A stretch of 64,000 nucleotides of DNA from Ciona intestinalis (lineage: Eukaryota > Chordata > Ascidiacea > Phlebobranchia > Cionidae), in assembly GCF_000224145.3 (NCBI RefSeq), contig NW_004190446.2:120954-184953 (forward strand), read 5' to 3'. The position numbers and the translations under genes were made by a program. This document shows, in pieces, positions 29,101 to 40,863 of the stretch. The stretch's first letter is position 1; every line of letters starts with the position of its first letter. Below the pieces are notes generated by a model. The model worked only from the letters and a program-made list of their open reading frames with translations. It was not told the origin of the DNA and did not search any database.

Positions 29101-32100
29101 CAAATAACCTACAAAATCTATTTACAAGAAAACTTATTTTACATTTTTTTTTACAAAATTTATTTACAAGAAAAACTTATTTTACAATTTTTTTTTACAA
29201 AATTTATTTACAAAAAAAACTTATTTTACAATTTTTTTTTACAAAATTTATTTACAAAAACTTGTTTTACAAATAATTTAACTTGCAAAAAAAAGAATTT
29301 CTCTGCACTTAAACTTACTAACCCACAATATCCCACCCACCCAACCAACAGGATAGCATCACAAGGTTCCAACCACACTCCTACATACACGGTGGGGTAA
29401 AAACTTTGACGTTTTCACCGGATGCTTCTCACTTCATATCTGTTGGATATTCCGATCAGGCTTGTATGTGCTACCAATGGAAGTAAGTCCAATATATTTA
29501 AGTTTAAATGCAGTGTAGGTTTCTGGGGTTGGTTTCTGGGCTTGGAAGTAAGTTTAACTGAATATTCTATAGCACCTATGCTCTAGTAATAACAAATACA
29601 TATGTATATCCCGGTAAAACCAGATTCTTTTCTCACAGTTTTAAATGTTTAAATGCAGTGTAGGTTTCCAGGCTTGGTAGTATTGCAGTACAGTGTGAAT
29701 TAGGTTGACTATCTATGTAGTCCTAGAAAAGTTTGAAAAAAAAATTAAAAAACGATAATAAAAGTAAAGTTGAAAAATATTTAGTTTTAAATGCATTAAG
29801 TTTATGTTTCCGAACGGGAATGTACTACTGTACAATGTGCTGAAGACTGACTATATATACTAGATACCCTTAAGTCCCATCCTTACCGCAGTTTAACAAG
29901 TAAAACCAATCTGCTGATAATGTAATGTTGTAAACCTGAGGTGGCAAATACCCAATGGTGTCACAGAAAGTGTCACTAACTGGTTCAACCGAATATTCTA
30001 TGTGACCAATGGTAATAACAGATAGAAATATCCCGTTTAAAACCATTTTTTTCCTTCCCATAGTTTCACAAGTAAAGGCCAATCTGCTGGCAACAATGCT
30101 GTTGAATACGCGCGTGTATTGAACATGAGGTTACGAAGTGTAATGGACGTGGAAGGTGACGTGTTGGCTGCCATGGAGGAATGGTCGCCATCTACAAGTG
30201 AGTGTTTCTATTTCTGCTACCGGGCATAATGTAAATAATCTCAGAGAATAAAACATCAGAAATACAATACGTTTTTTATACCAGATGAGCCGGTAAATGA
30301 CTTCTGTTTCTAAGTTTACATGCTATTGTGATTATTGAGTGTCTATAAACTGCCTCAGTGGGGTCTAGATGGCAGCACCCTGGGTGTTGGGGTAATAGAC
30401 CTACATCCCAGGTCTCAGGTGCGCCTCACTGAAGACCTCACTCTTATAGAATAGAATCTCTATTATTGAGTGTCTATAAACTGCCTTAGTGGAGTCTAGA
30501 TGGTAGCACCCTGGGTGTTAGAGTAATATACCTACATCCCAGGTCTCAGGTGTGCCTCACTGAAGACCTAACCCTTATAGAATAGAATCTCTATTATTAA
30601 GTGTCTATAAACTGCCTCAGTGGGGTCTAGATGGTAGCACCTGGGATGTTGGGGTAATAGACATACATATAAACTGAATTGTTGTTTATTATAGAAATTG
30701 CAACTCCTGACCAAGAAGAACAAGACGTTAGTGATGTCACAAGACGTAAGTGTTATCTTTGTGATTATTTATCAACACAAATAAGCGTACTGTGTCATAA
30801 TAACATTTTTCGCATCAGTCTTAATATAAACATTATATCTCATGTGCGACTTTCATTTCATTTATATTTTGGATTTAAAAATAAAACCATTTATTGTCAA
30901 AATGTCAAAACTTTTTAATTCCGGTGCCAAAACAAATTTTCTGGTCAGTTTTAATATAAACTTAACATCCACTATGGAAAATATTTCATCTTAATTGTTT
31001 CAGAAGTTAAAAAAACATGAAATCCTATGTGGAAAAAATGACCTCGTTTAACAAGTATCAGTTTAAAAACTAAAACCTTCACAAGTTTTTTTGTTTCCAG
31101 CCAAGTCTGGTGCTCGTAGTGAAGTGACAATGACCCCAACCCCGACCCCACAGTCCGATGCGACGTGGCTCGATGCACGGACGTTGCTTGCTGTCAAAGA
31201 AGAGAATGCTAAATATGACGAGGTGAAGAGAGACCTCAGGAAGAACATCAAAGAATTAAGAAAAACGGTAAAACTGTGATTTTATAAATGCAAATAGCTT
31301 GCTTCTCGCATGGCGGGCAATGACAGTCGTTATAACACTGGTGTTCCGTTTCACACAGCTTGTGCCTGCTTACAAGTTACCAAGCATGTATTTTTGTTGG
31401 CAATGAACATGCTATGATCCAGTCTGCAGAGTATGGTAGGTGCATGCGCAAGTTTTTTACAAAGACTTGGTGATGCACGCCATAATTTGACCAAACACGC
31501 CAATTAATTAAACATAATCAAACCCTGTATTAAATAGGTAGGATTTCTTAAGGTGGCCTGAAAATATATTGCATCAAACTGCATGCCAATTTTTAATGAC
31601 AGCGCACAAAAATAACCGTCTTGCACGCTTGAGGTTTTGTCACGAACTGCCATATTCTGCAGACTGGGTTATAAACACTCTATTAACACCCTCTTTCCTC
31701 TTAGATCCTCGGGATGATGGAAAACAATAATTCTCTCCCCGATTTGGAGCAACTTCGTCACGATGAATATAACCTCGATACGGATGAGCAGTCCAAGATG
31801 CAAGAACAACAGGATCAAAGGGTTCAGGAGGTTGGTTCTTGATGATTATATTGTGTGTTAGGGTGATTGGACAACTTTGGTCTAAATCCCAGGTCCCATG
31901 GCATGCCTCACTGTAGGACCTCACTCATATAGAATAGAATGTGCATATACAATGTTGGGGTAATGGACCAACTCTGCTCTAAACCCCACCAATATTCTGT
32001 GCTATTGGCGTCAAGTTTTAGTATTATATTAACGCTTCCAGGAAAACTTGTAGTGTTTGATATTTTGTAAAAAAAGATTTTCCTTTGTTAATAATGATCA

Positions 32101-35100
32101 TTGTTTAGATTCGCGAGGAAATTGAATTTGAAAATTTGGCTCAGCGTTACTTGGCGTATTTGATCACCAAGCAATGCTGGGATGATATGGTTACGAAGGG
32201 TAAGTTAGGATTGAAGCTATTGCAGTGTGTGGATAAGCAGACATGTCTTTTGGTTGGTTTGGTCGTTAATATCCTCGTGGGTGGGAACTTGAGTGACTTA
32301 TCCATGGTTGCCACTCCCATGCCCATAGTGGAGTTGCTAAAGTTATTGCAGTGTGTGGATAAGCAGGCATGACTTTTGGTTGGTTTGGTCATTTATATTC
32401 TCATGGGTGGGAACTTGAGTGACTTATCCATGGTTGCCACTCCCATGCTCACAGCTAAGCTAATTACATTTTTATTCCAGGTCGATCATTGAAAGGATTC
32501 ACTTCCAGTTGTTCGGTCACCAACTACCCAACCACCAGTGTTTCCAGTGAAGAAAATGCAATCCTAAATAAAGTGTCAAGGATGAGAAAGATCGAAATGG
32601 CGCTCAACACTGTAAGTAGATATTGGAACTAGTGAAGAATCCACCGGTCCGTTACAGACTAGGCTGGTGGAAAGTGTTAGAGGTTGGTGGTTAGGGGTTA
32701 ATAGTTAGGGTTTGGCAGGTAACCTATGAAGCGGATTTACTAGCACTGTAGTTGTAGTTTGTACCACCAACCAAAAGAACAACGTAGGGAGAGAATGCTT
32801 TACTAGCATTGTATTAAATATGAATTTGTAACATTATACACCATGATGTGTGGTGTAGAAGAACTCTGTACTATATTCTAACTGTGGTATTAATGGCCAA
32901 CTTGCACCCTAAACCACATGGCATTCTACCTTAGAACCTTACTCATACGAATTTCCAATTCCATTATTCTAATAAAACAATTTTGGAAGAAACATCGCTG
33001 CCTCCCAACACTCGGTAGTTTTGTCGATGTTGAAGTAAAACAAACGGGATTGCGCAATACCGAATTTCTGACCTAGTTTTTTGCCACAATATAAAAATTC
33101 ACGATGCAAACATCTTCTCCCAAAATCCAGGTCCAAAAGTCGATCGTGGAGACGGGAACGAAACAAGGAGGCGACGAAGATGAAGAGGAAGAGAAAGTTG
33201 GTCTGTCTCTTCATGGGAGTTTGGGACCTAACTACTCAGGAGGGAACGAGATGTTTTACTCACAGTTTGATCTTCACACAAGAGAAGAAAAGATCACACA
33301 GATTATTTTGGTCAAGGTTGGTTGTAATTCATAAATGTTGTGTTTGTTCTATATGGGTGAGGTCCTTTGTAGGATACCTGGGATTTAGGACAGATGACCT
33401 ATTTTCCCAACACTTGGGATTTAGGGCAAAATTGGTGCATAACCCCAACACCCATGCCGCTTATTTATGTAGTTCATGGGATTAGTATGACCAGTGTGAC
33501 TGTCCTGATCCAAGTCTTGCCACAGTGCCTTGGAACTTATAAGTGTTGCTGGTGTTATGGTCACTGTATATGTCAGTAATGTAAGGACAAGTGAACGAAT
33601 CTATAGAAACACCATCCCGGGGTATTTGCTCAAATTTGGCCCATTAGCCAAAAATTGGAAGATATGGGTCCCAGGCTGGTCGTTGCTACCGCTATGGGTG
33701 TGTCCTCTTCAGCAAGACATTGTCATTTAGCATTGTTTTCTCCAACCCAGGGGTCACCAATAAGTTACCCAAGTTCTCAGCCATGATTATTACAGTAGTT
33801 AGTGTTGTTCTAATAAACTCCTCGCAACCCCAGGATGCAATCCGAAGAATCAAGTCTTCCTTTAATGAAGCGTTCACGAACATTTTCCGTAACAAAGAAC
33901 AAGAGATCACAAGAACAATGGAACGTAATGTGAGGATAAGGGAAATAATGAAGGTGAGGTTCATGTGATGTCATGATGATGTCAAAGATTTTGCTGATGT
34001 CATAACGATTTTTGTGATGTCATGATGGTTTTGATGATGTCATAACGATTTTGGTGATGTCATGATGGTTTTGATGATGTCATAACGTTTTTGGTGATGT
34101 CATGATGATTTTGGTGATGTCATGATGGTTTTGGTGATGTCATATTGTTTTTGGTGATGTCATGATGATTTTGATGATGTCATGATAGTTTTAATGATGT
34201 CATATATTGATAAATAATGTGGATTGATGTTATATACTAAACATTTGTTTTACTATACTTTAACTGCTTAGTCACAATTATGTAATTAATATTGTTTGCT
34301 GACTCATAATGGTGTTTGTAGGAACTCGATTTAGACGCCGACTCGGTGAAAGATCCACAAATGGACGTTGATGAAAAACCTGAGAAAGTTTTCATTGTTA
34401 CCGATGATGAGGTTAGTGATGTCATAGTAGTGATGTCATAAAGGTGCGAACCATACATTGCAGCTCCATACCTCAAATGTATAAATTACTTTAGTTTGAA
34501 GGTTTTGTTAAAGCCCACTTTTCCTCTTTCTTCTCATTTCCTCCACTCCAGGTCACGGTTGAACGAGTCCTCAGTAAAGAGCAGCAGAAGGAGAAGGAGG
34601 AGCAGGAGCGTGTGGAGCAGGAGAGGAAGGAAGCGGCGAAGCAAGACAACAAACGTGAACGTGCGTTAACGGACATGATGGGAGGGGTGTTGGAGGTCAA
34701 GAAGGAAGATGCTCTTAAACAGGTAAACTATGGGGTTGTTTTCTAAAGTGGTAGAGCATAGTGTAGATGGGGGTGTAGGGGCATATGTAGGGTGCTACCA
34801 TCTAGACCCCACCAAGGCAGTTTATAGACACTCAATAATAGACATTCTATAAGGGTGAGGTTTTCAGTAAGGCGCACCTGAGACCTAGGATGTAGGTATA
34901 TTACCTCAACACCCAGAGTACTACCATCTAGACCCCACTAAGGCAGTTTATAGACACTTAGTTATTACCCGATACCCAGAGTGATATAGCTAACTCCGCA
35001 CCAAGGGTGTATTTCCATCCCATCAATTCACCTCCCATAACCCATGTTTAACCCAGGATATTCCAACCCCCGACTTTATGGATGAGAAGTTAGAGAAAGA

Positions 35101-38100
35101 CTGGACTGACGAGGAAAAGAAAAAGGCAAAAGAACATCAGAAGAAACTAAAAGGTTAGAAACCTAATCTATGTTATATGGGAATTTAAGTCTTAAACCAA
35201 TATGCTATAATTTGTGGGTAATGGGCCAACTTGCAATTACCTTTGCCATGTACTATTGCATTACTGAGTGTCACCCCATGCGCCAAACCTGGGGTGGCAG
35301 AGTGGGCAGGACAACTGAGTTATTGCGCTTCATGGATCAGTGAACAAAATGTAGCGTTATCATTTCGCAGTGTTAAAATACAGTTACACTCATAGTTGTC
35401 AAACATAGGAAACTTCATTGGTTAATGTGGTGAATGCAATATACTTTGGCTCTGCTTTTTTATATAGACACCTAACAGCAGGGTAAAATCTGGGATGACA
35501 TTGTTACAATACAGTTACACTCATAGTTGTCAAACATAGCGAACCTCATTGATTAATGTGGTGAATGCAATATATTTTGGCTCTGCTTGTTTGTATAGAC
35601 ACCTAACAGCAGATACCAACCGTGTTTTGGGGTAACATATCACCCAGCCCCCCCTAACATTACGCCTATGCAGACTTGCAAGAAGAAAGAGAAAAATATC
35701 GAAAAAACCTCGAGAATGAATTAAAGAAACTCCAGCAGAATAATCTGGATGCGATCACCAACTACGATGAATCACTTCAACAGTTGTTTAACAGGCAAGT
35801 TGGATCCAGAGTAATAATAATGGTGTTAACTATCTTCTATAGTATAATGGTTAGCACAGGGATCTAGAAATTAAGTCAAAGTTCTCCAATTGCCCCAGAT
35901 TAGAGGATACTAGGTTCAAGGCTCAATGCTGCCACAAGCTTTTTCCTGGGCACACTAATGGCTATCGCCTCAGTAGATAAAATTGTGACGTATCTAAATT
36001 GGTATAAACAAATAAAATATGGTTGTAAGTTGTCAGCAAAACAGCTCCCTGTGTACAACCCCAGGTTTGGCACCAGTGTTTAATATTCTTTTTTTTCCCC
36101 CCCTCCAGGAAAGTAAAAACAGAGATGGTCGTAAACCAGGAGGAACTTAAGATCCTCCGGATGACGCAAGCCATCATGGTGGCTGATGAACTCGCAACTC
36201 ATGAAGATCAACTTAACAAACTATTAGAGCTCAAGAACAAGTTTAAGGTGGATATTGTTCCTGTAGGAGCTTTTATGAGGCGTGATAGTACACCTCTTGC
36301 CTGAATACCAGTTCCTACGGCAAGCAACGCTGTAGGACCTCACCCATATAGAGCAGAATTAAATATGGAACTCTACATTAATATAAAATCGTTCATTAAT
36401 CAGTCAGTTCTAAAAATGTCTTCAAAAACCTTAAAACTGCTTAGGAAATGTAGGTTCATTTATTTTAAATATTAGTTCTTGTAAAGTAACCTTGACCTTC
36501 AAATAGGCGAGTTCATCATCTAGATTGGAAGATATTCAGATGCTGGTGAAAGATTACGAAGAAATCAACGACAGCACGATCGCTGAGGATAAAATGTTGG
36601 ATCGAGCGTTTAAACGAGATTTCTCTGACGTCCCTCTTTCTATTAGTGATCAACTGTATAAGTTGTTCAAGAGAAGACCGAGGTATTGTGGGTATTGTGT
36701 TTAAGATGTATTACTCCATAATATACATTTTATTTGTTCGAATAATATTTAATTTAAATTCAATTCATCCCATACAATAAACTTTTCCACTTGATTCACA
36801 GTACACATTCTATTCAACCAATGGGCATTCTATTAAAGTCATAATACCTATTGTTAGGTATTGAATGGCATTGTTATGCCATTGTTACCTATAGTTTATA
36901 ATTGTTATGCTATTGCCTTTACCCCACATTTCTTCCAATTACATCTTAATTAGTTTAAATTAAACTCAACAAGTTAATTTATACTGTGTTGTAGATTTAG
37001 CAGCCTTTCACTTTTACTCAAGTAGTTTTTAGCCACTGTATTTTATAACAACTGTGGTTTTGTTGCTAATTTATTTCTCATCAGTCTTTAACCTGATCTT
37101 TGTTACTGTAAAGAAAAAGAATTATGTTCTGTATCCATGTATTACTTTTTACATTATATGCTATTATCATACACAGTATACCTAATGCTACCAATATACT
37201 GTATGCTACATTTTATATGTTACCATTATTCCAGACAGCAGAAGCCACGCACGTTAGCCGAGCGATCAAACAGTCTCGACCCCTACGGTGTTTCGGACTT
37301 TTCGGCCGAAGTAACAATATTTTCAACACAAGATGGCCTTGCTGAGCTCGACAGTGAGGTTAATATTCCTGAAGGGGTGGATAGCGCCCTCTGGGAGCGA
37401 TTGTGTAATGCAAGGTAACTGTATTTTAAAACTACTTTAGTTTAGACAGTGGCAATCATAGATAAGTCACTCAAGTTCCCACCCACCAGGATATAAATGA
37501 CCAAACCAACCGAAAGTCATGTCAGCTTATCCACACCCTGCAATAGCTTCAGCAACTCGACTGTGGGCACGTTAGTCAATAAAAGTATAGCAAAGCAACC
37601 CCAAACTTGTGCCCAACTACCTTAACCCTTTGTTCAAATATTTCCAGGCGTAACAAAGTTGAAAGTGAATCGAACGTTAAACAAAGCGTAACCACGCTTG
37701 CGGATATGATGAAGTATTTACATCATCGCCAAAACGAGGATGAAGTTCTGGAACATTCTATTGATGATGTCATAAAGCAACAAACCAAGTATGATGATGT
37801 CATAATAGGTTTTATTATATAAACAATGTAAAGTGTTTTTCTGTTAAAACTTGTGAGCATGAAGTGTATAACTACACCATGTGTGTCTGGTGTATAAGAA
37901 GACACCCATGTTATAACTCAACAGTGAACATGAGGTGTATGAATACACTATGTGTGTCTGGTGTANNNNNNNNNNNNNNNNNNNNNNNNNNNNNNNNNNN
38001 NNNNNNNNNNNNNNNCACTATGTGTGTCTGGTGTATAAGAAGACACTCATGTTATAACTCGACAGTGAGCATGAGGTGTATGAATAAACCATGTGTTTAG

Positions 38101-40777
38101 CGTAAACATCCATATTATAACCACCACCACCCATAGATTATGCGAAGACTCCATGAAGAATATGTTGAACCTTGAGGTCCAGTTCCTGCTGAAGCAGGGT
38201 CAAGTTGAGATTAACTGTGGGCCTTTCATATCTGATTATTCCGACAGTATCCTTATACACAGAGGAGTGGTGGAAGATCTTAATGGAACAATAAGGGTGA
38301 GTTGTTTATTGTAAGCTTGTGTTGCTTGTGCAAGACATTAATGGTTACTGCTCCATTCTGGTAGTGACAGACAGAGTTACATACTTGGTATTCCATAGGC
38401 ATAACATGTAATAGTACAGTCGTTACTCGTTATAACTCTGAATTACCATAAATGACCAACCAAAAGTCATGTCTGCTTATCCACACACTGTAATAGCTTC
38501 AGCAACTCGACTGTGGGCATGGGAGTGGCAACCATGGATAAGTCACTCGAGTTCCCACCCACGAGGATATAAATGACCAAACCAACTAAAAGTCATGCCT
38601 GCTTATCCACACACTGTAATAGCTTCAACAGCTCGACTGTGGGCATGGGTGTGGCAACCATGGATAAGCCACTCAAGTTTCCACCCACAAGGATATACAC
38701 TACCATAAACTTCACCTTACAATAACATCACAATACAAACATAATGCTTACTATTACAGACATTAGGTGAAAGTAAAGTAGCGGCCATGACAGAAAGCAA
38801 AGACTTCAAGAAAGGAATCCACCAGTTAGAATGGGAGAGGAAGAGAATGGTGATGCAGATGGAAGATCTTCATAACAGAGCTCGTCACATTCAGATGCTT
38901 AAACTTACCAAGGACCTACAAGCTGTGAGTTGGTATTTGGTCATATACTATTCAAACCAACATTATCTAGGCACTAATCCATATAAAATAGATCTAGCAC
39001 TCATACTGTTGGATGGTTCTTGTTGCATTATAACATAGTACACCAAGTGCTACTAAATACTTGGCAAACAAGGCTTGTTTATTTCATCAGTCTCTAATTA
39101 AAATTTGTCTGCTTTATTTTTTTGTAAAATATGTTTATTCTGTTTAAGTTTTATTTTCATAGAATTTTAAACTGAATAAATAGTATTGATGACATCACAA
39201 TGCTTAGGTATCTTGTAACATTGCCCTAACAATGGTTATTGTTATAGTTCTTGAATGAAGAGAACAATGCAGCGAAACAATCGCAACAAGTGGCCGTTCT
39301 AGAACAAACTTTGGCCCTTCAGGACAAACAACTTCAGAAGAATATTTCACATAAAAGCAAATTGGTAACTTGGTTGATTCTAATTAGAGGATGGACTTGT
39401 AATTTTAAATGTCTGTGTTGGCGTGATAGATCTATCTCCCTGGTGTGCCCCACACTTTTAGAATCTCTATTATTGAGTGTCTATAAACTGCCTTAGTGGG
39501 GTCTAGATGGTAGAGGATGGACTTGTAATAGACATACATCCTAGCGTCTCAGATCTGCCCCCTGAAGACCTCACTCTTATAGAATAAAATCTCTATTATT
39601 GAGTGTCTATAAACTGCCTTAGTGGGGTCTAGATGGTAGCACCCTGGGTGTTGGGGTAATAGACATACATCCTAGGTCTCAGGTGTGCCCCACTGAAGAC
39701 CTCACTCTTATAGAATAAAATCTCTATTATTGAGTGTCTATAAACTGCCTCAGTGGGGTCTAGATGGTAGCACCCTGGGTGTTGGGGTAATAGACATACA
39801 TCCTAGGTCTCAGGTGTGCCCCACTGAAGACCTCACTCTTATAGAATAAAATCTCTATTATTGAGTGTCTATAAACTGCCTTAGTGGGGTCTAGATGGTA
39901 GCACCCTGGGTGTTGGGGTAATAGACCTACATCCCAGGTCTCAGGTGTGCCTCACTAAAGACCTCACCCTTATAGAATCTCTGTTATTGAGTATCTATAA
40001 ACTGCTTCATTGGGGTTAAAGAGAAGTTAAAAATATAAATGATCTACCCCAGTATAAAATATACATGGGTGAACCCCCTTAATCGATACCCAACCTCCTC
40101 CAGCATAGAGATCTTGAACGCACGATACGGTTGAAGGAGCAAGAGAACCACCAGCTTGACAGGGTGTTAGAGGAACTCCATGTTTCAGTTTCCGAACGAA
40201 AGAATATCGCTGATGTTAATGGTGTGTCTATTGTAACGGGTCATACACTATAGTTGTATCTCCGGTTCTTTAAATTTAGCGTTTTTCCACTTTTAACTTA
40301 ATTTTCATGGTTGCTGAAATGCCTGTTCAGATAAGTTTATAAGGTTGACAGGTTTAAAGCTTAACGCTGCTACCATTTTGGATGTACCTGTCCTTAAGCA
40401 AAACACTTAAAGGCAATTGCCCCAACTCAGTTGTCCTAATGGGCTCTCTAATTGTCAGCCATACATAAAAAAACACCCCACAAATTTACATACTTTGTAA
40501 CTCATAAGCGGACACGAGGTGTATGAAACAAAACACCCGCGTTACAACGACTGTGGTTGCACCACATGCAAAAATATAACAAGATTTATTCATGTCGTTT
40601 ATTCCAGCTGGTGAACGTGCTAAAAACACAGCAGACAAACGATTGAAAGGAATCGTCCAGCGTCGCAAACTTGTTGATCTTGCAAAGGCTCAAGCACAAG
40701 AGGTAGCTGTACTGCGTGCAGAAGTGGAAAGACTTCGGATGAAAACTTTCCCTGCTCTTGTTCAAGTGGAGCGCTGA
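17102..40777 (+). CDS. CFAP43: CFAP43 (WDR96), axonemal WD-repeat and coiled-coil protein
   Basis: CFAP43 partners CFAP44 in the tether of the inner dynein arm I1/f; loss causes sperm-flagellum defects in mammals. Exons 1-13: 17102-17130, 17355-17608, 17887-18020, 18268-18401, 18846-18993, 19352-19499, 19840-19976, 20351-20542, 20818-20898, 21297-21457, 21722-21828, 22134-22322, 22659-22804. Exons 14-22 occur twice (separate entries). Exons 23-36: 33834-33953, 34322-34411, 34552-34722, 35057-35153, 35674-35794, 36109-36247, 36507-36682, 37235-37414, 37648-37788, 38137-38296, 38760-38924, 39248-39364, 40104-40221, 40608-40777. Phases agree throughout. With one copy of exons 14-22 the product is 1,660 residues, almost exactly human length (about 1,665). 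The N-terminal half has WD-type repeats (IFVWDWQTGKLKC, LQIWSCEDGSLV); the rest is coiled coil with family blocks such as ERALTDMMGGVLEVKKED, LDRAFKRDFSDVPLS and LYKLFKRRPR. The intron after exon 27 is GC-AG. Confidence 0.95.
18440..18665 (+). repeat. tRNA-headed SINE, near full length
   Basis: In CFAP43 intron 4. The head shows a B-box-like GGTTCAAGGCTC after an A-box-like region. It is followed by 'taccattgttgacgaatgtg', then a degenerate tail A module (cgttataacaac, ccccgccatgc) ending near TTGCATTTA. It is not a functional tRNA: no cloverleaf with an anticodon arm can be drawn with confidence. Confidence 0.6.
21000..21285 (+). repeat. Tail A tandem array (98-bp units)
   Basis: Almost three head-to-tail units ending in GCATTCATTCATC, directly before the acceptor of CFAP43 exon 10 at 21297. 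Each unit has the 'gaggtgtatgaaacagaacacc', 'gttataacgactgtcgttgc' and 'ccatgcgaggataaa' parts. Confidence 0.85.
23220..23440. repeat. About 60-bp T/A-rich tandem repeat
   Basis: Three degenerate copies built on 'ttaggtcttttttacaatta' followed by an A-run and 'ataactcaattgaca'. They lie just before the acceptor of CFAP43 exon 14. The equivalent part for copy B is lost in the gap at 28455-28579. Confidence 0.7.
25000..25545 (-). repeat. Tail A tandem array (98-bp units)
   Basis: Five to six units with a regular 98-bp period in CFAP43 intron 16, copy A. They are very similar to each other, so the expansion is recent. Short open frames across it arise only because each unit lacks stops in one frame; since 98 is not a multiple of three, the frame rotates. 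I do not call them genes. Confidence 0.92.
27079..27330 (+). repeat. Tail D tandem repeat (about 126-bp units)
   Basis: Two units marked by 'gcagtgtgtggataagcag', 'ggttggtttggtc' and 'gtgggaacttgagtgactta', in CFAP43 intron 20, copy A. The same array is at 32214-32460 in copy B. Related arrays occur at 37440-37570 and 38450-38700 (opposite strand), 55975-56205 and 57740-58060. Confidence 0.85.
28455..28579. other. Assembly gap (125 N)
   Basis: Unresolved bases between the two copies of CFAP43 exons 14-22. Confidence 0.99.
28580..33587 (+). repeat. Segmental duplication in CFAP43, copy B (exons 14-22)
   Basis: Second copy with the same nine exons: 28589-28729, 29352-29482, 30064-30197, 30695-30745, 31101-31267, 31705-31830, 32109-32199, 32481-32611 and 33131-33316. 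Every exon has the same length as in copy A. I count four amino-acid differences from copy A (Ile/Val, Asp/Val, Ser/Thr, Glu/Asp) against many silent ones. Introns differ by indels. Copy B continues into the unique exon 23, and copy A follows the unique exon 13. Confidence 0.95.
30335..30670 (-). repeat. Tail C tandem array (about 126-131-bp units), copy B only
   Basis: Three units with 'gagtgtctataaactgcct', 'gtctagatgg', 'caccctgggtgttgg' and 'cttatagaatagaatctc' in CFAP43 intron 16 of copy B, where copy A has a tail A array instead. The orientation call is tentative. Confidence 0.8.
33960..34215 (+). repeat. 20-bp minisatellite
   Basis: About a dozen units of exactly 20 nt, pattern GATGTCATGATGGTTTTGGT with small changes, in CFAP43 intron 23. 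Each unit contains TGATGTCA, one transition away from the CRE palindrome TGACGTCA. Confidence 0.93.
34785..34975 (+). repeat. Tail C repeat
   Basis: Partial units of the tail C module ('ctaccatctagaccccac', 'ggcagtttatagacactca') in CFAP43 intron 25, opposite in orientation to the array at 39465-40015. Confidence 0.7.
35365..35610. repeat. Tail E tandem repeat (131-bp units)
   Basis: Two units marked by 'cagttacactcatagttgtc' and 'taatgtggtgaatgcaatat', period 131 bp, in CFAP43 intron 26. The same pair occurs at 47025-47260 in the RAI14-like gene. Confidence 0.85.
35795..36108 (+). other. GC-AG intron in CFAP43
   Basis: The exon 27 donor reads ACAG|GCAAGT, the standard context for the rare GC-AG class. 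The acceptor is after CCCTCCAG at 36108. The join restores family sequence (FNRKVKTEMVVNQEEL), so the call does not rest on the splice motif alone. The intron also contains a SINE-like fragment with a B-box-like GGTTCAAGGCTC near 35910. Confidence 0.9.
37860..38100. repeat. About 71-bp tandem repeat broken by a 50-N gap
   Basis: Units with 'tgtgtgtctggtgtataaga' and 'gttataactc' flank the gap at 37966-38015 inside CFAP43 intron 31. The gap is probably an unresolved part of the array. Confidence 0.8.
38450..38700 (-). repeat. Tail D tandem repeat
   Basis: Two units of the 126-bp module on the opposite strand ('ccaaccaaaagtcatg', 'ccacacactgtaatagc') in CFAP43 intron 32. Confidence 0.8.
39465..40015 (-). 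repeat. Tail C tandem array (126-131-bp units)
   Basis: More than four units; the 'gagtgtctataaactgcc' mark recurs at 39475, 39601, 39732, 39863 and 39989. It lies in CFAP43 intron 34 and ends about 90 bp before the exon 35 acceptor. Confidence 0.93.
40370..40597 (+). repeat. SINE with tail A next to CFAP43 exon 36
   Basis: Middle domain ('gcaaaacacttaaaggcaat', 'gtcagccatacataaaaa') followed by tail A, ending 'agatttattcat' about 10 bp before the exon 36 acceptor at 40608. The tRNA-like head is mostly lost. Confidence 0.7.
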
Positions 40778-40857
40778 ATCTGGCAACACTGTTAACTTTA
40801 TTATTATCTGGAAACACTGTAATATTATATTTCTATGTGCTGTTAAAGTTTGCTTTG

Positions 40858-40863
40858 AATAAA
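40858..40863 (+). terminator. Polyadenylation signal of CFAP43
   Basis: AATAAA, 81 nt after the stop codon. It is the first such hexamer after the gene. Confidence 0.65.

Noticed and set aside
39465-40015. Regular repeats resembling a CRISPR array
   Set aside because: The units are continuous 126-131-bp tandem repeats without unique spacers, in an animal intron.
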